This document shows positions 29,730-48,354 of a stretch of 64,000 nucleotides of DNA, piece by piece; the stretch's first letter is position 1; each line of letters begins with the position of its first letter. The position numbers and the translations under genes are program-made. The notes below the pieces were generated by a model. The model was given only the letters and a program-made list of their open reading frames with translations, was not told the DNA's origin and did no database searches. Location: positions 862,501 to 926,500 of the forward strand of contig JBBPEB010000006.1 of the NCBI GenBank assembly GCA_039096225.1. Reading direction: 5' to 3'. The DNA is from Blastocystis sp. Blastoise (Eukaryota; Sar; Bigyra; Opalinata; Blastocystidae).

Positions 29730-30212
29730 ATTCATTGTCTCAAATATATATATTTTTTATTAATTATATTATATTATATTATTTGTCATGTATCTATAAT
29801 CTAATTCGTGAATTATGAATCATTATACACTGTATGTTTTTTTTCATGTAATTAATTAGAATTAAAAAAATAAGTTCGTCTGTGTGGTTGTGTTTATATC
29901 AAAATCTTTTATTTTATTCATAGTTGAAATCAGATCACTGATAAATCAGATTAAACTACGTACATTTCTTTTTTGCAATTAACTATAGTTTAAAATTTTA
30001 TCAAGTGGTTCCCTCTTTATTAGTCAGTATATCTTGTATATTCTTATAGAATAGACGTTATTTGATAAAACTAGACTTTTATAGTGATAATCATGAATGA
30101 TTTTAAGTTTAACCGGAATTTTGATTTATCTGTACTTATGTAAGTCATTATAATATGATCAATTCAAAATGAAAAAGCATTGATGCGTATAACATTCAAA
30201 ACATCTTTATAT

Positions 30213-30283
30213 AAAAACCGGCTAAAAATTTTAGCTGGTTTAAACCAGCTATTTAGCTTTATCCGGTTTTTGGTAATTCTCTA
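30213..30283. repeat. hAT right terminal inverted repeat (71 bp, perfect)
   Basis: Exact reverse complement of 15534-15604, including the AGCTGGTTTAAACCAGCT palindrome. Unlike the left end, no second half-copy follows on the inner side, so the subterminal regions are asymmetric. Confidence 0.95.
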
Positions 30284-30291
30284 CTAGAATT
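30284..30291. repeat. hAT target-site duplication, right copy (CTAGAATT)
   Basis: Identical to 15526-15533; confirms the element boundaries. Confidence 0.95.
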
Positions 30292-30408
30292 TCAATAGAA
30301 TTTTTGTTAATCTTCTTCTTTTTTTGATAAATACAAATATATACTTATAAATAGGTAAGAAAATATGATTTATATACTTAAACCGATATGTTTTCCTTTA
30401 GAATACAA

Positions 30409-31856
30409 ATGAATACGAATCAATATATGTATGAAAGTAATTGTGTAGGATATTATCATATTTTTGTGAACTTTTATAAATTTATGTATAAGCTAAATGC
30501 GTATAATATATAGAAAGCAAAACTAAAGATTCTAGACAACAAAATCCATCGCAAATAAATCATATTTCTAGTATTCAAGCATATAATCTGTTACTTGATT
30601 TATACTTTATTGAAGTAAGTAAAATTAGTATGCTATTAATTTCTTTTGTTTTTTAGGAAGTACGTATTTGCTTTTTGGACACAAGACCTTTTGAGGATTT
30701 CAATAAATCTAACTTAGAACGATCTCTAAGCATAGCTGAGTGTATTTATATTTATTATAAATCTTATACTTTTTTTTTGTATAGTTCTTCCTAATCATCA
30801 GTTAACAAACAATAAATCGCTTTTAGAAAAGGCATGTCAATATGCGTTAAAAGTGATGAATCTCTCTGAACCAGAATATCTTGTTATTGTCGTTTATGGA
30901 GAGGGAAAGTATATGTATTCATTGTTTATAATCATCTATATTATTATGTTAAAAAGCACATTTCATAAATATATATATGTTTATGTGATATAAATATTCT
31001 AAGAAATATATATATAGTTTTCTTGATTATGAACAATATATTTGCAATTATATTCAGAATAGTTGTATCTATATATAAATATATATATATAAATATTTCT
31101 TCTTCTTCTTCTATTATTTCCTTTTTATTATAGTTCCCTGTAAATTAAGTTATTGTGATTCTACTTATTCTTCATTTATCTCTCTTTCTCCATATATATG
31201 TATGAATCAACAAGAAAAACAAAATAATCAATTTATTCATATACGTATTTATATATAGTATTGTTTATTTTAAAGAATTAATTTTTTATCATGATCTATT
31301 TTTATTGATTTTTAATGTTTGTCTTATTTATTAAAAATAAATTATTTATTTTTATTAAAGATATATAATTGATATTTCTAAGATCTATATATATATATAT
31401 ATATATATATAGAAGACATGCCTCGTTGTATTATTCCAAACTGTCTCTATTTATTTCCTGAGTATATATATATAAACTACTATTTCATATATACTAAAAA
31501 TGAATATAAATATATATATAGATGGGAGGGAAATACACTTCAATTTCCCACGTTTTTCTCTTCCTTCAAGCGTATCTATATACATAATAAGACGCATGTG
31601 TTTTCACTTCTTCAAGGACCTTCTCCAAAAGCTACATCGACATTCACGGGAATTAATGAAAATCGTGAGAATTTAATGAATTCCTCATGTATTCGTGATA
31701 TAAATGAAAAAAATATATCAATCGATATAGATAATAATAATGATAATAATGATAATGTTTTGATAAACCCATGTGTAGATTGTACGAATGAAGGAACAGA
31801 CATATTTCGAGATGATTATATAGATAAACAAACAGTTTATAAAGATATATATGACC

Positions 31857-31895
<39 letters not shown>

Positions 31896-32147
31896 TATTG
31901 TGATATATATATAGAGTACCCGGTTTCTTCTTCTGTTGTTCCTAAACATAAAATCTTGCTAATATTAACATCTATAGATACTTATGACTATACAAATATT
32001 CTCTTTGAATATACTTATGCTGTATATATATATATATAATTATTATTATTCTCTATCAAGATATATATTAATATAAATATATAGTATCAACTATCTAATG
32101 AATCTATGAATGATAATAATAATAATAACAATAATAATATTAATAAT

Positions 32148-32189
<42 letters not shown>

Positions 32190-34319
32190 GCTATGACATA
32201 CCTCTTTCAAGAATCTAATGAGCATCTTGCCGCCAAATCTTATTTAAAAGATATTTGGAGGGCAGCTCGTTTTCAAGATATTCCTTCTTCTGTATATATA
32301 TAAAGAAATATACATATATATACAATTTCTAACCCTTATTATATATGAATATACATCATTTATATATATACAGTTATGTACACATGAAGGAGTATTCAGA
32401 TTATTTGAACCCACTTATTATATAAATAACATGAATATTAATATGTATATATATATTTATTTATTACTGAATTATGTATTCTTTCAACATAGTTATATAT
32501 TATTATATATATATAAACTTTACTTTTTAATCTTTATCCTATTCAGTAATAATATTAATAATAATAATGATATATAGTTTACTAAAGAAATTATCTACAA
32601 AAATAGTTGAACAAGATGTGGAAGCCAACATAAGTATTTTATTATACATTCTCTATATATTAATATTATTCATCTATCTCGTTTCTATATACATTTTCTA
32701 TCTCTTTATTATTACTTATACTATATTCTTTATCGTTATATATATATATATTTTCAACTATATAGTGTTTTCATCTGAAATGATAGAGTTTCTTCAAAGT
32801 TCCGAATCTTTATTTATATATTTCTCCAAGTTTCCCACCAAATATATATATAAAGGAGTTCCGCGGGATATATACAATCAAGTTGTCAAGAAAAATAATT
32901 CTATTTCAGATATTTATTTGTATATATAGACCAATAATTAAATTCTCCATCTACTATAACAATACTATATATATATACATATATATTATTTGAAATTCAC
33001 TTTTATTCTATATACAGAGACACAATCAAACCTTTGTTTTCCAGCATTATTAAGTATATATCTGAAAACCCATTTGCCACTGCATTTCCTCTATTTCATC
33101 TTCTGAATTGTATATATATGTATATATAATTATAAATAGAAATAAAAATATGAATATCTATATGGTATTTATATACCATTCTTTTTGATTATTTTAATAT
33201 TTAAATAATAATAATATTATATATACAGATCTTATTACTTCGCCCTCAATTCAAAGATCTATTCAACTCTGTTCACAAAATAATGACACTTTTTATACAT
33301 CATTTTTCGATCAGCTCTTCACAATTCTATTCAACGTATATTATACTTCATTAATTATATATAAAAATATTATTATTATTATTATTATTATTATTTTCTC
33401 TCTCAATATATATATTATACATTCTATCTTTCTATACTATTGCTTACTATATAAAGAATCAGTCATTCATTATAATAATTCTATATATATAGTCCCTTCC
33501 TCGTTCATTATTTGCCTCCAAAGCATGTGACCGTTCCCTCCAAACGCTCGTCTATTTCCTCCGATCGTTTACCGCCATTCCCGCCTTTATGCCCCTTGTT
33601 ATTCAATATCGGGATATATTCACGGGAATCCTTCAAAATGAAATGCTCTATACAACTTCAGTATATATATATTACTATTTCTAATAATAATTCATATATA
33701 CAATATAGAAACATATTTTGAATTGTATTTCTCTTGCAATTTCTTATATATATATCATTGATACTTTATATTATCAAATTACATCAAATTCCCATGGGAA
33801 TCAAGAGAAATTGAAGATCTATCTACAAGACTCCTTTGACCAGCTTCATCCAATGAACTCCCTCCTAATCCAATTTATTCACGGGAATTCTGAACTTGAA
33901 TATCCACTCATCTTAACTCTCTCTAGTATATATATATCATATATATATCATATATTGTTATAGGATTTATATATATTGTTATAGGATTTATATATATTGT
34001 ATTAGTATTCTATATATTGTATTAGTATTATATATATTCTATTAGTATTCTATATATTTCTACATTTTTCGATTTCCTTAACACTAACCTCTCTTTAGAA
34101 TATATATGTATATATCACAATTCATTATTATCACATACTTCATCATTCTCCAAAGTATTCAAAGATGACTTCCGCGATTATTTCACTATTTTTGCGGATG
34201 ATCTATATAAAATACGTTATTCTATACAATTGAATAAAGATGAAATCGAAGAAAATGACATTAAACTAGCTTTTTATCTGAGAAAATGTCTTCTGAATAT
34301 CTATTTATCACAATTATAA
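30409..34319 (+). CDS. Long multi-exon protein of unknown family
   Basis: About nineteen exons join in frame from a likely ATG at 30409 (exon 30409-30436, MNTNQYMYEK) to TAA at 34317-34319, giving roughly 800 residues. Visible pieces: a mostly helical N-terminus (AYNLLLDLYFIEEVRICFLD, LLEKACQYALKVMNLSEPEY), a Cys-containing segment DMPRCIIPNCLYLFPEWEG, a low-complexity Asn run (32111-32188), then a long predicted helical C-terminal half (AKSYLKDIWRAARFQDI, ACDRSLQTLVYFLRSF, DFRDYFTIFADDLYKIRYS, AFYLRKCLLNIYLSQL) that resembles a helical-repeat scaffold. Some in-frame TA runs are translated as Ile/Tyr and could be either exon or intron. The first exon is the least sure part. I do not recognise the family. 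The hAT insertion lies only about 117 bp upstream of the proposed start. Confidence 0.65.
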
Positions 34320-35212
34320 TAATTCATTTTTAATATTTTGATATATTCTATATTTCTTTTTAATTTTAGAATATCTTCATTTTTTTAAGAATTTGTTTAA
34401 TTTTATATTGTTTTAAAAAACAAATAATGATTTTATTTGGTTCAATTATATTTTGATATCTTATTATTGTTGAATAAATGCAAATTAAAGACAATAGCTC
34501 GCCTTTATGAGTTCATTCATTGATTAGTGTTTTTCATCCAATACAAAATAAACTAAAACTCTAAAATTATGACCTAATCAATTAACCATCGACTTGACAC
34601 ATATTTGACCATAAATAATACTAATTTGAATAAATAATCCACATGATTTCATAATTGACAACTGTTTTTCCTCATATCGTCGTTTCAGTTATTATCTACA
34701 ACTATTCTGAATGATGTTATAAATTTATCATGTTCTTATTGTGTATAAAGAGAGTATCATAACTTTTTAACTCTTCATTGTTCTCAATAAATTCGATCAT
34801 GGTTAATGCACTAATATATTCGTCTCTCAAAGCATTATTTAGTAAAAAAAACGTCTCAAATACTAGTTTCTTATTAGTGCTTCCATAAATGAAACAATTA
34901 AAACCATGAAAATTGTAATTCTTTTACTCATATTTTGAAAATAAACATAAACGGATGAATAGTAGACAGTTTTAAAATAACATCCCATTCTAGTATTTTT
35001 TGTCGAATATATCAAGAATGATGCCATATTTATAAAATATTTTCTAATATATATTTTTAATTCAAGTGAAGCTTCCTTTACATATCCTTTATTAGGAAAA
35101 GTGAAATATATTTCTCATAGTGAATCAATCATTTTTTATTATCTGATATCAATTTCAATATCAATTAGTTCTTCTAGCTATCATAACAATTACTGCTATA
35201 CTATTAACGTAA
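34320..35212. other. Intergenic region, 0.9 kb
   Basis: 3' flank of the long unknown gene and upstream flank of the MORN gene. A/T-rich with no recognised RNA gene, repeat or ORF. Confidence 0.5.
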
Positions 35213-35968
35213 ATGACGATGTCAAATATTTCAATTAGTGAATCTTCTTCTGAATGTGGAGGCTTCATCTATCCCAAGGGATTATGTCCATACCGTACAG
35301 CTGGTCAATACGATGAAAGCCAAAAAGATGCTGTCCTTGTTGATAATAAACCAACTAATTATTGTTTTGTAGAAAAACAAAAGAGAATTCCAAGAAGTCA
35401 TCTTAAGAGAAATGATTTCTTCTCCCGGTTATCTAGCTCAATAGATTGTTCCTCAAAAAGATGTACACAGGTCTGTGAGTCAACAGTCATTAATAATTCT
35501 TCTTATACTCAACTATTTAATAAGAACTCTATTAATCTATCTCCTGAAGTATATAATAAGAAGACTCAAGAATATATTGATATTGATATTGATGGCTATT
35601 CAATTATTCAATTCAATAATGGCGATCGACTACTTGGACATTTAAATCATGGATCTTCTTATGATTCTTCGTTACTCTTTCTACATGATGGAACTATTAT
35701 CGAGTGTCCAGCATATAAATATTCTATGTATGGATTTGGTACAATTATTTATTCAAATGGTGATATCTATGAAGGTTGTATCGTTAACAACTGTAGAAGT
35801 GGATACGGAGTATTAAGAAAGCCTAATGGTATGAAAATTCGAGGAAATTGGTTTCATAATCAACGTCATGGTATTTGTGATATTTACTATAATAATGGTG
35901 ATCGTTTTCGAGGAAGATGGATTCATGGCGATTCTTGTGGAGATGGAATCTTTATTCGTAATCATTGA
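35213..35968 (+). CDS. MORN-repeat protein, single exon
   Basis: An uninterrupted 251-codon ORF with ATG at 35213 and TGA at 35966-35968. The N-terminal half is Ser/Cys/Lys-rich without a fold (a second ATG sits two codons in). From about residue 130 it carries MORN-type repeats: NNGDRLLGHLNHG, YSNGDIYEGCIVNNCRSGYG, PNGMKIRGNWFHNQRHGIC and NNGDRFRGRWIHGDSCGDG, following the YxxGdxYeGxwxxgxxhGxG pattern. MORN repeats bind membranes or act as protein scaffolds; the specific role is unknown. Absence of introns is unusual among these neighbours. Confidence 0.85.
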   Translation: MTMSNISISESSSECGGFIYPKGLCPYRTAGQYDESQKDAVLVDNKPTNYCFVEKQKRIPRSHLKRNDFFSRLSSSIDCSSKRCTQVCESTVINNSSYTQLFNKNSINLSPEVYNKKTQEYIDIDIDGYSIIQFNNGDRLLGHLNHGSSYDSSLLFLHDGTIIECPAYKYSMYGFGTIIYSNGDIYEGCIVNNCRSGYGVLRKPNGMKIRGNWFHNQRHGICDIYYNNGDRFRGRWIHGDSCGDGIFIRNH

Positions 35969-36191
35969 GTAGTATCATTTATATGCATATATTGTTGCGT
36001 TTTGTTGTCTTTTATTTTATGTTTTCTTTTTTTTTTTTTAGCTTTTTGCTTTTTGTTTTCTTTTCATGTTTTATATAATCTTTTCATATGTAGTTATTTA
36101 TTAAGGAATAATAAATAATCTTTTTAATTTTTGTGTTATTTTTTTTTATATTTCTTTTATTGCTGTTATTTTTCAATATCTTTTCTATCTT

Positions 36192-36241
<50 letters not shown>

Positions 36242-37508
36242 ATATTTATATATATATAATCATCAAATTATATCGTTTAATCTATTTAAACAATATCAAT
36301 AATACATACTTTATGTAGATTGCTTTTCATAACATATAATGAATTATTAGTCTTTTTACTTTTATATATATCTTTACTATTTGATTGCAGTCATGTCATT
36401 ATTATTATTTTTTTTTCTTTTTTTATATAACTTATGTATATCAAATTTCTTTTTGTTTATTTAATATAATAATATCTATAGTATATATGTAGTTGCTGTT
36501 ATAATTTATTTTATTTTATATTTACATTTTTTAGTTTGCTGCATACATATTTCTTATTTTAATTATTATCTTATGTGTCTATTTTTATTATAATTTACTC
36601 AAGTCTTTTTAGTTATTTAAATATTGGTTTACAATTTTATTAAAGATATAAATATTTTATACCATTAATAACCAGCTATTTTTTGTATACTCTTTTTACT
36701 CAAGTCTTTTTTACATTTAGTTTTGTTTGCGATGAATTTTCACATTTTAAAAATATTATGAAAAATAAATGATTTCCACAGTTTTAAACATATTAATACG
36801 ACAATATTGATAATAAAACATAAAGTAATTCTTGCTATTTTTCAATGTAGTATGTATTTAAAGTAAATATTTTACTACAAACTTATTAATATATAGAGAG
36901 AAGACAATTATACTTAAAAACAACTGTTCAATCGAATAATGCAAAATATGATGACAATTACTTACTTTATAAATACACTGAATGAGTTTGTTTCAAAAAA
37001 TATCAGTGAAAATGATTAAGAACATCAAATATAGAAATATTATAAGACAATTTCAAAATAAACTAGAAATTGCTATGTTTCATAGTTATCGTTTTTGATG
37101 ATGACACAAATCTCATCTTATAGAAAAAATCGATGAAATAATTGGCTGAACAAAAAATGAAGGCAATTTGAACAACATTTTGTTTTCCATGAAAAAATAG
37201 TAACAACAGAAGAGAAGATTCGAGTAGAAACATGATTAAGTAAATGTGTTTAAATGAAGCATGACACAGCAACAATTTGATTGGATGAACAAGTTCTATA
37301 GGCATTTCTTGAATTTCTCGATAGACTTCTGGAAATCTTAGAAAATAAGGCAAAATAAGGAAAATAATCACGATTCATAGTTTATTTGTTTGAATACACT
37401 TTTTTGACTTTTTATTTTCCTTTTTCCTTTTCGGATCCTATACAATTACTCAAATTCTTGTATGCATTATAAGTTTGAGGAACCATAATACTTCGAGACA
37501 AAAAGAAA
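35969..37508. other. Intergenic region, 1.5 kb
   Basis: T-rich 3' flank of the MORN gene with a (TA)n stretch near 36196-36258, then upstream flank of the qRRM gene. A minus-strand ORF at 37063-37371 has no ATG start and its composition is hydrophobic noise; a 35-codon ATG ORF overlaps it. Neither is called. Confidence 0.5.
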
Positions 37509-43087
<5,579 letters not shown>

Positions 43088-44181
43088 TAACGCTAGGCTA
43101 ATGGTATATATATATATATTATAACTCTATATAGCATCATTTGAACAAAAAAAAACTTCTAGAATTGGTTATATATAATTATATATATAATTATTATCTT
43201 TATTTTCTCTCTGTTTTTTACCAATAAACATTTTGTTATCATTATATATCCTTTTTTATTTTAATTGATTTTTGTTTTTTTGTTTTTTTTAAATTTTTTT
43301 TAAATTTTTTTTAATTATATTTATGTATCTTTTTATTTTTAATGTTATTTTTTCCACTTTTTCTTTATTTGGTTTTATCTCCTTCTCTATTCAACTTTTT
43401 ACTAATATATATATATATATATTATTTCTCTATTAATTATATTATATACAACAGATGGAATATTATTTCCAATATCATTCTTCTAACTTCGTTTTTGTCC
43501 TCTTTTTTTTATATATAATATATACTTATGAATTTATTATCATTCATTCATTATCGGACAGTTCTATTTATATATATATATACTATGATCATTCTTTTAT
43601 TGTTGTTCAACTTTGGCTTGTAACCGTATTATTTGGTTTATATATTTATTTATTACAAATATGTTTTTGTTCATTTTCTCTATATACATTTATCTTTATT
43701 AATTCGTTTTTAATACTATTCTATTGGGTTATATATATTTGATTATTTTTATTATGGTTTCAATAAGTATCTTTCTCATTAGTTGTTTCTTCATTATTTT
43801 TATTATATTAACACTCGTTTTATCTGTATATACTACTGAAAGGACTATTATATATGTGTATAGAAAACCATGTAAAAACACTTTATTGAGGAGATTTATA
43901 ATATATTTTATATTTTTTGTTTATATTTAAAAAGTAATTGTAATAATATTTAAAGTGAATAAAATAAATAGGTAAGAAATACCTTTATTCATAAGTTTTA
44001 TGCTATTAATACTAAAATATTTAAATCAAGAATTCTAACAAACACACGAGAGATGAAAAAACAAATAAAATAAAATGACAAAGAGAAAAAATAAGACATA
44101 TATATATATAAGATATATATATTAAAATCTAGGATATGATTTCTATATATATAAATACTCACATAATATTTATAGAACTAT
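43088..44181. other. Intergenic region between convergent genes
   Basis: T-rich and TA-rich DNA between the ends of the qRRM gene and the IBA57-like gene. Hydrophobic ORFs at 43455-43930 are translations of T-rich sequence and are not called. Confidence 0.55.
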
Positions 44182-45854
44182 TTAGAAATTCCAATTTGGT
44201 TCGATCATATTGATTTTATATTTAAATTCATGTGTATATATATGTGTATCTAATGGCATATCCATTGGAATAAGAACTAAACATATATTACTTTCTATAT
44301 AGATATATAAACATATATAATTATATAGTCAGAATATAATAATAATAATTATTATTATTATATATATATACTAGGGAATCGATATATAATATTTCCTTCA
44401 ATGTGTCCATCTGTCCATTCTGTCTCTTCTTCAACATTTGATGTTATTTCATTCTCAACATATTTATGTATATTAGGTAATGTATATAGAGAATTAAAAG
44501 TGAAAGGAGAAGTAGGAACAGTTGTACTAATAATCGCGGGAATCACACGTTTCTTAGGAGTTTTCTAGAGATATAAAGTATTATATCCTTATATATATAT
44601 TATATATTATATATATATATTATATATTATATATATACTTTAGCATCTTTTGCTTCTAATCCTTCAAGTCCCACGAAATTTCCTTTATGTAAATCGAGAC
44701 AGTTGTCTCCCTCAGAATGAATGTGATATATAGAATAACCTTGTATATGAGGACCTTGCCATAGACCTCTTAAGAATGTGAATTTATTCCATATATCGAT
44801 GTCCCCTAATGCATATTTCTGTTTAGCCACTATAGAATAAGAAGTATAAGTAGAATAAACATAATAATAAGTAGAATAAACATAATAATAATAAACATAA
44901 TAATAAGTATAATAAGCATAATAAGTAGAATAAACATAATAATAATAAACATAATAATAAGTATAATAAACATAATAAGTAGAATAAACATAATAATAAA
45001 CATAATAATAAGTATAATAAACATAATAATAAGTATAATAAACATAATAATAAACATAATAATAAGTATAATAAACATATAATAAACATAATAATAAGTA
45101 TAATAAACCTAATAATATAATATACCCTCAATGTCTTTCTTCTCCATAATACATCGATAGAGTGGAAGTGGACTGTACATGGTAACCCGAGGATCAATAT
45201 ATGTATCTATAGGGACGAAGGGTAAGATAAGATATATAATATAATCAATATAATATAATCAATATATAATAATAAGCTAAAATAATAATAATAATATATA
45301 TATACCATCTGATAAAGAAATAGGTTTATCATTATTTTCATTCACAAATGCCCAAATTTGTTTTTCTTTAGTTATATCTTCAATCGTTACATCGAGGTCT
45401 TTCTTGGCTTCTGTTAAATAATCTAGCATTACTATATATATATATATTACATTAGAATACTATTCAATAATTTTCTGAAGATATAAAATAATAAAAGTAT
45501 ATATATATATATATATATATGATAAAAATAAAAAAAAATACAATTTTGTTGTTCAACATGTAAGTCCATAATAACAGAATCTTTATCATCTTTATCACCA
45601 TAAAGATAAGCTTCAGACATAATACTACCAGTTGGTGTCAGAAAGCAAGAGAAAGAAATATCACCTTGTCTTAAATCGATAACATGATTCGTACAAACTG
45701 TATGTAAGAAAGATCGACTTCTTTTACCTTTCAATCTGAAAACAACTCTATTTTCTAATGGGAATACTTTGTCTTGAACAAGATCACGTAATGAAGGTTC
45801 CAATTGTTTCACTGCTGAAAATGAACGACTAAAACAATTTCTCAATGCAAACAT
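44182..45854 (-). CDS. IBA57-like (YgfZ/GcvT-related) Fe-S cluster assembly protein
   Basis: IBA57 acts late in mitochondrial [4Fe-4S] cluster assembly with ISCA proteins. ATG at 45852-45854 opens a basic, Ser/Arg/Phe-rich presequence (MFALRNCFSRSFSAVKQL) that fits organelle targeting. Then come VVFRLKGKRSRSFLHTVCTN and HVIDLRQGDISFSCFLTPTG, the GcvT-like folate-fold start, LDYLTEAKKDLDVTIED, TYIDPRVTMYSPLPLYRCIM, and KGNFVGLEGLEAKDAK in place of the family signature KGCYxGQE. A beta-rich C-terminal segment ends NMIEPNWNF at 44182. About seven exons are needed. The signature is altered: the usual Cys is Asn and the usual Gln is Leu, so activity may differ. Assignment rests on overall order of motifs. 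Confidence 0.7.
44836..45118. repeat. Intronic AATAAACATAATAATAAGTATAATA-type repeat
   Basis: Irregular units of ATAATAAACATA and ATAATAAGTATA fill an intron of the IBA57-like gene for nearly 300 bp and keep two minus-strand frames open by chance. Confidence 0.8.
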
Positions 45855-46783
45855 GGTGTATAGCTAGAAAAAGAAAAGAATGAATAAAAGTCCAAAAAGA
45901 ATTTCTCTTCTTTTCGAGCTGGTTTCTATTCGGTTTTTGTTTTTTAACCATTATTATCATCTACTTGTTTTTTGGAAAGAATTAATAGACTCATCTATTC
46001 TCTCAATCTAAATATATATCCGATATTCCTAATGAAGTGCTTAAAAACCAATATAGCAGGTGATTTATTACCTTATTGTCTTGTTTTTTGTATTATTTAT
46101 AGTATATTGATGAGTTTACTTGATTCTTGATATTTTTATTTCATTTATAATATATATACGCACATAAATTATCAATGTGAAGACAGAAACATTGATTTTT
46201 TATTATTCTATTATTCATTTTATCATCATAGAAATGAATTTATTATATATTTAAAATGTGAATTCTTTTGTTTGATAATGAAATTATGATACAATTAAAA
46301 ATTCATTACTTTGTGGCAATATTAGTTTTACGAACTTACATAAGTTATTCATACAATTATTGAATGAATAGAATGATTATTTTATATTTAAAAAGTGCAG
46401 TAGCCGTTTTGTTTATTATTCATGGTTTGTTTTGTGTATTGACTATATCTTTGATATAGATATATAATCAACAAATAAGAAAATAAATAAAATATTCTCT
46501 TGTTCTATTTTTAGAACAAATTGAAATATAAATTGTTGGGTTATATATGATTCATATACATCATTTTGTCTTAGAACTATTAGTTCTATTTTATTTCAAA
46601 TATTAAATATATTTGTTTTTTTAAATGTTATTTTGAGTATACTATTAGATAATAATAATTAACAAGAATCTTAATATATTTATATTTTACAAACAATCTT
46701 TTAAAGATTTATTTAAATATGTTTTATTTATTACAGACTCATATATATATGATGATTGATTAGTGATACAAGCACGAAGATTT
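45855..46783. other. Intergenic region, 0.9 kb
   Basis: Upstream flank of the IBA57-like gene and 3' flank of the small gene to its right. Nothing recognised. Confidence 0.5.
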
Positions 46784-47246
46784 TTAGTAAATAGAAAAAG
46801 AAACACCATGTTTCCCTATATGCTTTGAGATCGATTTTATTATTATTTTATTACAGTCATAGTATTTTATGGAATGACAGATATTCTTTTCAATGCTATT
46901 ATAAAGCAGAAAAAGAATAAAATTAGACATTACCATTATGAATACTCGTAAACAGATAGGATTACTGATATTAAATGAAATATTATCTTCAATAATGTTA
47001 AAGATAACTAGAATACTTTCTAGTTGATCAATAAAGAAGACATTGAAACTTATGTTGAAAATCATTGATTATAGAGAAGAATATAGTAATTTAAAGAATT
47101 TTTTCGAGTAATATCAAGTTTAGATAACTAGCTATTCGTGAATAATGAGTAAAAGGATCAAGATATAATGCAAAACGAGATGACACATATAAACCAGGGA
47201 AATCGTTATAAGATGCGTCATAATTGGATGAACCCAAATCGTCCAT
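46784..47246 (-). CDS. Small hypothetical protein, two exons
   Basis: ATG at 47244-47246 opens MDDLGSSNYDASYNDFPGLY followed by VSSRFALYLDPFTHYSRIA, a stretch of balanced composition unlike the flanking noise. Splicing from a GT near 47128 to the AG before 47013 joins it in frame to a 76-codon exon (SILVIFNIIEDNISFNI ... GVSFSIY) ending at 46784. The product would be about 118 residues, with one moderately hydrophobic segment. No family is recognised; the second exon could be chance, in which case the first exon alone ends after 51 codons. Confidence 0.35.
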
Positions 47247-48354
47247 TTTTTATTTTTAAAGTTTAATCTTTATGGTGCATTAAAACAAACAAGAATAGAT
47301 TTTATTTTTTTAGTAGATTAGTATATAACTGACCGAATGAATGAAGATACATCAATAAACAAATGAGCAGATGTATTTTAAATACTGTTTTTGCCGAAGC
47401 CTCTTTTAGTGATTGTTAAGTTGTGATGTACTTTTCTATTAGGGTTATTAGCTAGTTATTCTTGAGTTTTTAAATATATGTCGGATTGAGAATGATGTAC
47501 AAAGTAAGATATCATGTTCATAATAAGAAGTAACTACATATTTCGAGATATCAAAGGTATCTTTTGAAAAAACAGAATAGATTAGTTATGTTGAGAAGTT
47601 TGAAGTCATTTTTAAATGGAATAAAGGAATAATTTGTGAAAGATAATATTTTTTAGAAACACTTATCATAAAATGATAGTCATTTTTATGTAAAAAGAAT
47701 CAAAGAATGTTTCATATAGCGATAAGTTAATAAATAAAAGTAATACAAAGATGAATAAACAAACATAAAGAGTGAGAATGCGTCTTAAATCAATATAATA
47801 CATCGTATTTTATGAAATATAAATAAGTTTATAGTTCGTGTGAAGCTTTAATAAGCTTTATTTAATGTAATAAAAAGATAATAAAGAAGTCAGGTTTTTA
47901 TTATTGTAAACATCTACACGATGATGTCTAGAAAATGTCTGATTTTATTGGATAAAAAAGGAATGGTAAACGATGAAGATTAGATAACCATAGATTTAAT
48001 TCAGATTTCTGTTGAACAAAGAGTATTCCCATGAATGTCGGTTGTTTCGGGAATCCCAAAGAAGTTAATCTGCGAAGATGAATTGTGTCCATTCATCCAT
48101 CTCAAGAGGAGTGGGAAGAATCAGGAGGTTTCAAGGGAAGTTAACCAATAAAAAGAATTAAAACTTTATTAGCAACCAATAAGCCAGAATGAATATACAA
48201 ATTGTCTTAAAGTGGAAAGTCAATGCGTCATATATATTGTATTTGTTATTATTAAAATAAATCTTTTATTAATTCGCATTCTACATCTCTTATTTACTTT
48301 GATTTTTGTTGTTTATACCTTTCTTGAATTATTTCCTACTTGTTTACAACGAAA
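47247..48354. other. Divergent intergenic region, 1.1 kb
   Basis: Shared upstream region of the small minus-strand gene and the cyclin gene. Composition is less repetitive than average and G is more frequent near 48030-48150 (including GGGAATCCC), which could mark promoter elements; none is identified. Confidence 0.45.

Noticed and set aside
30497-30513. A 13-nt intron after an ATG-C start for the 30409 gene
   Set aside because: A 13-nt intron is far shorter than any other here; a 77-nt intron from 30437 to 30513 with the ATG at 30409 keeps the same frame.
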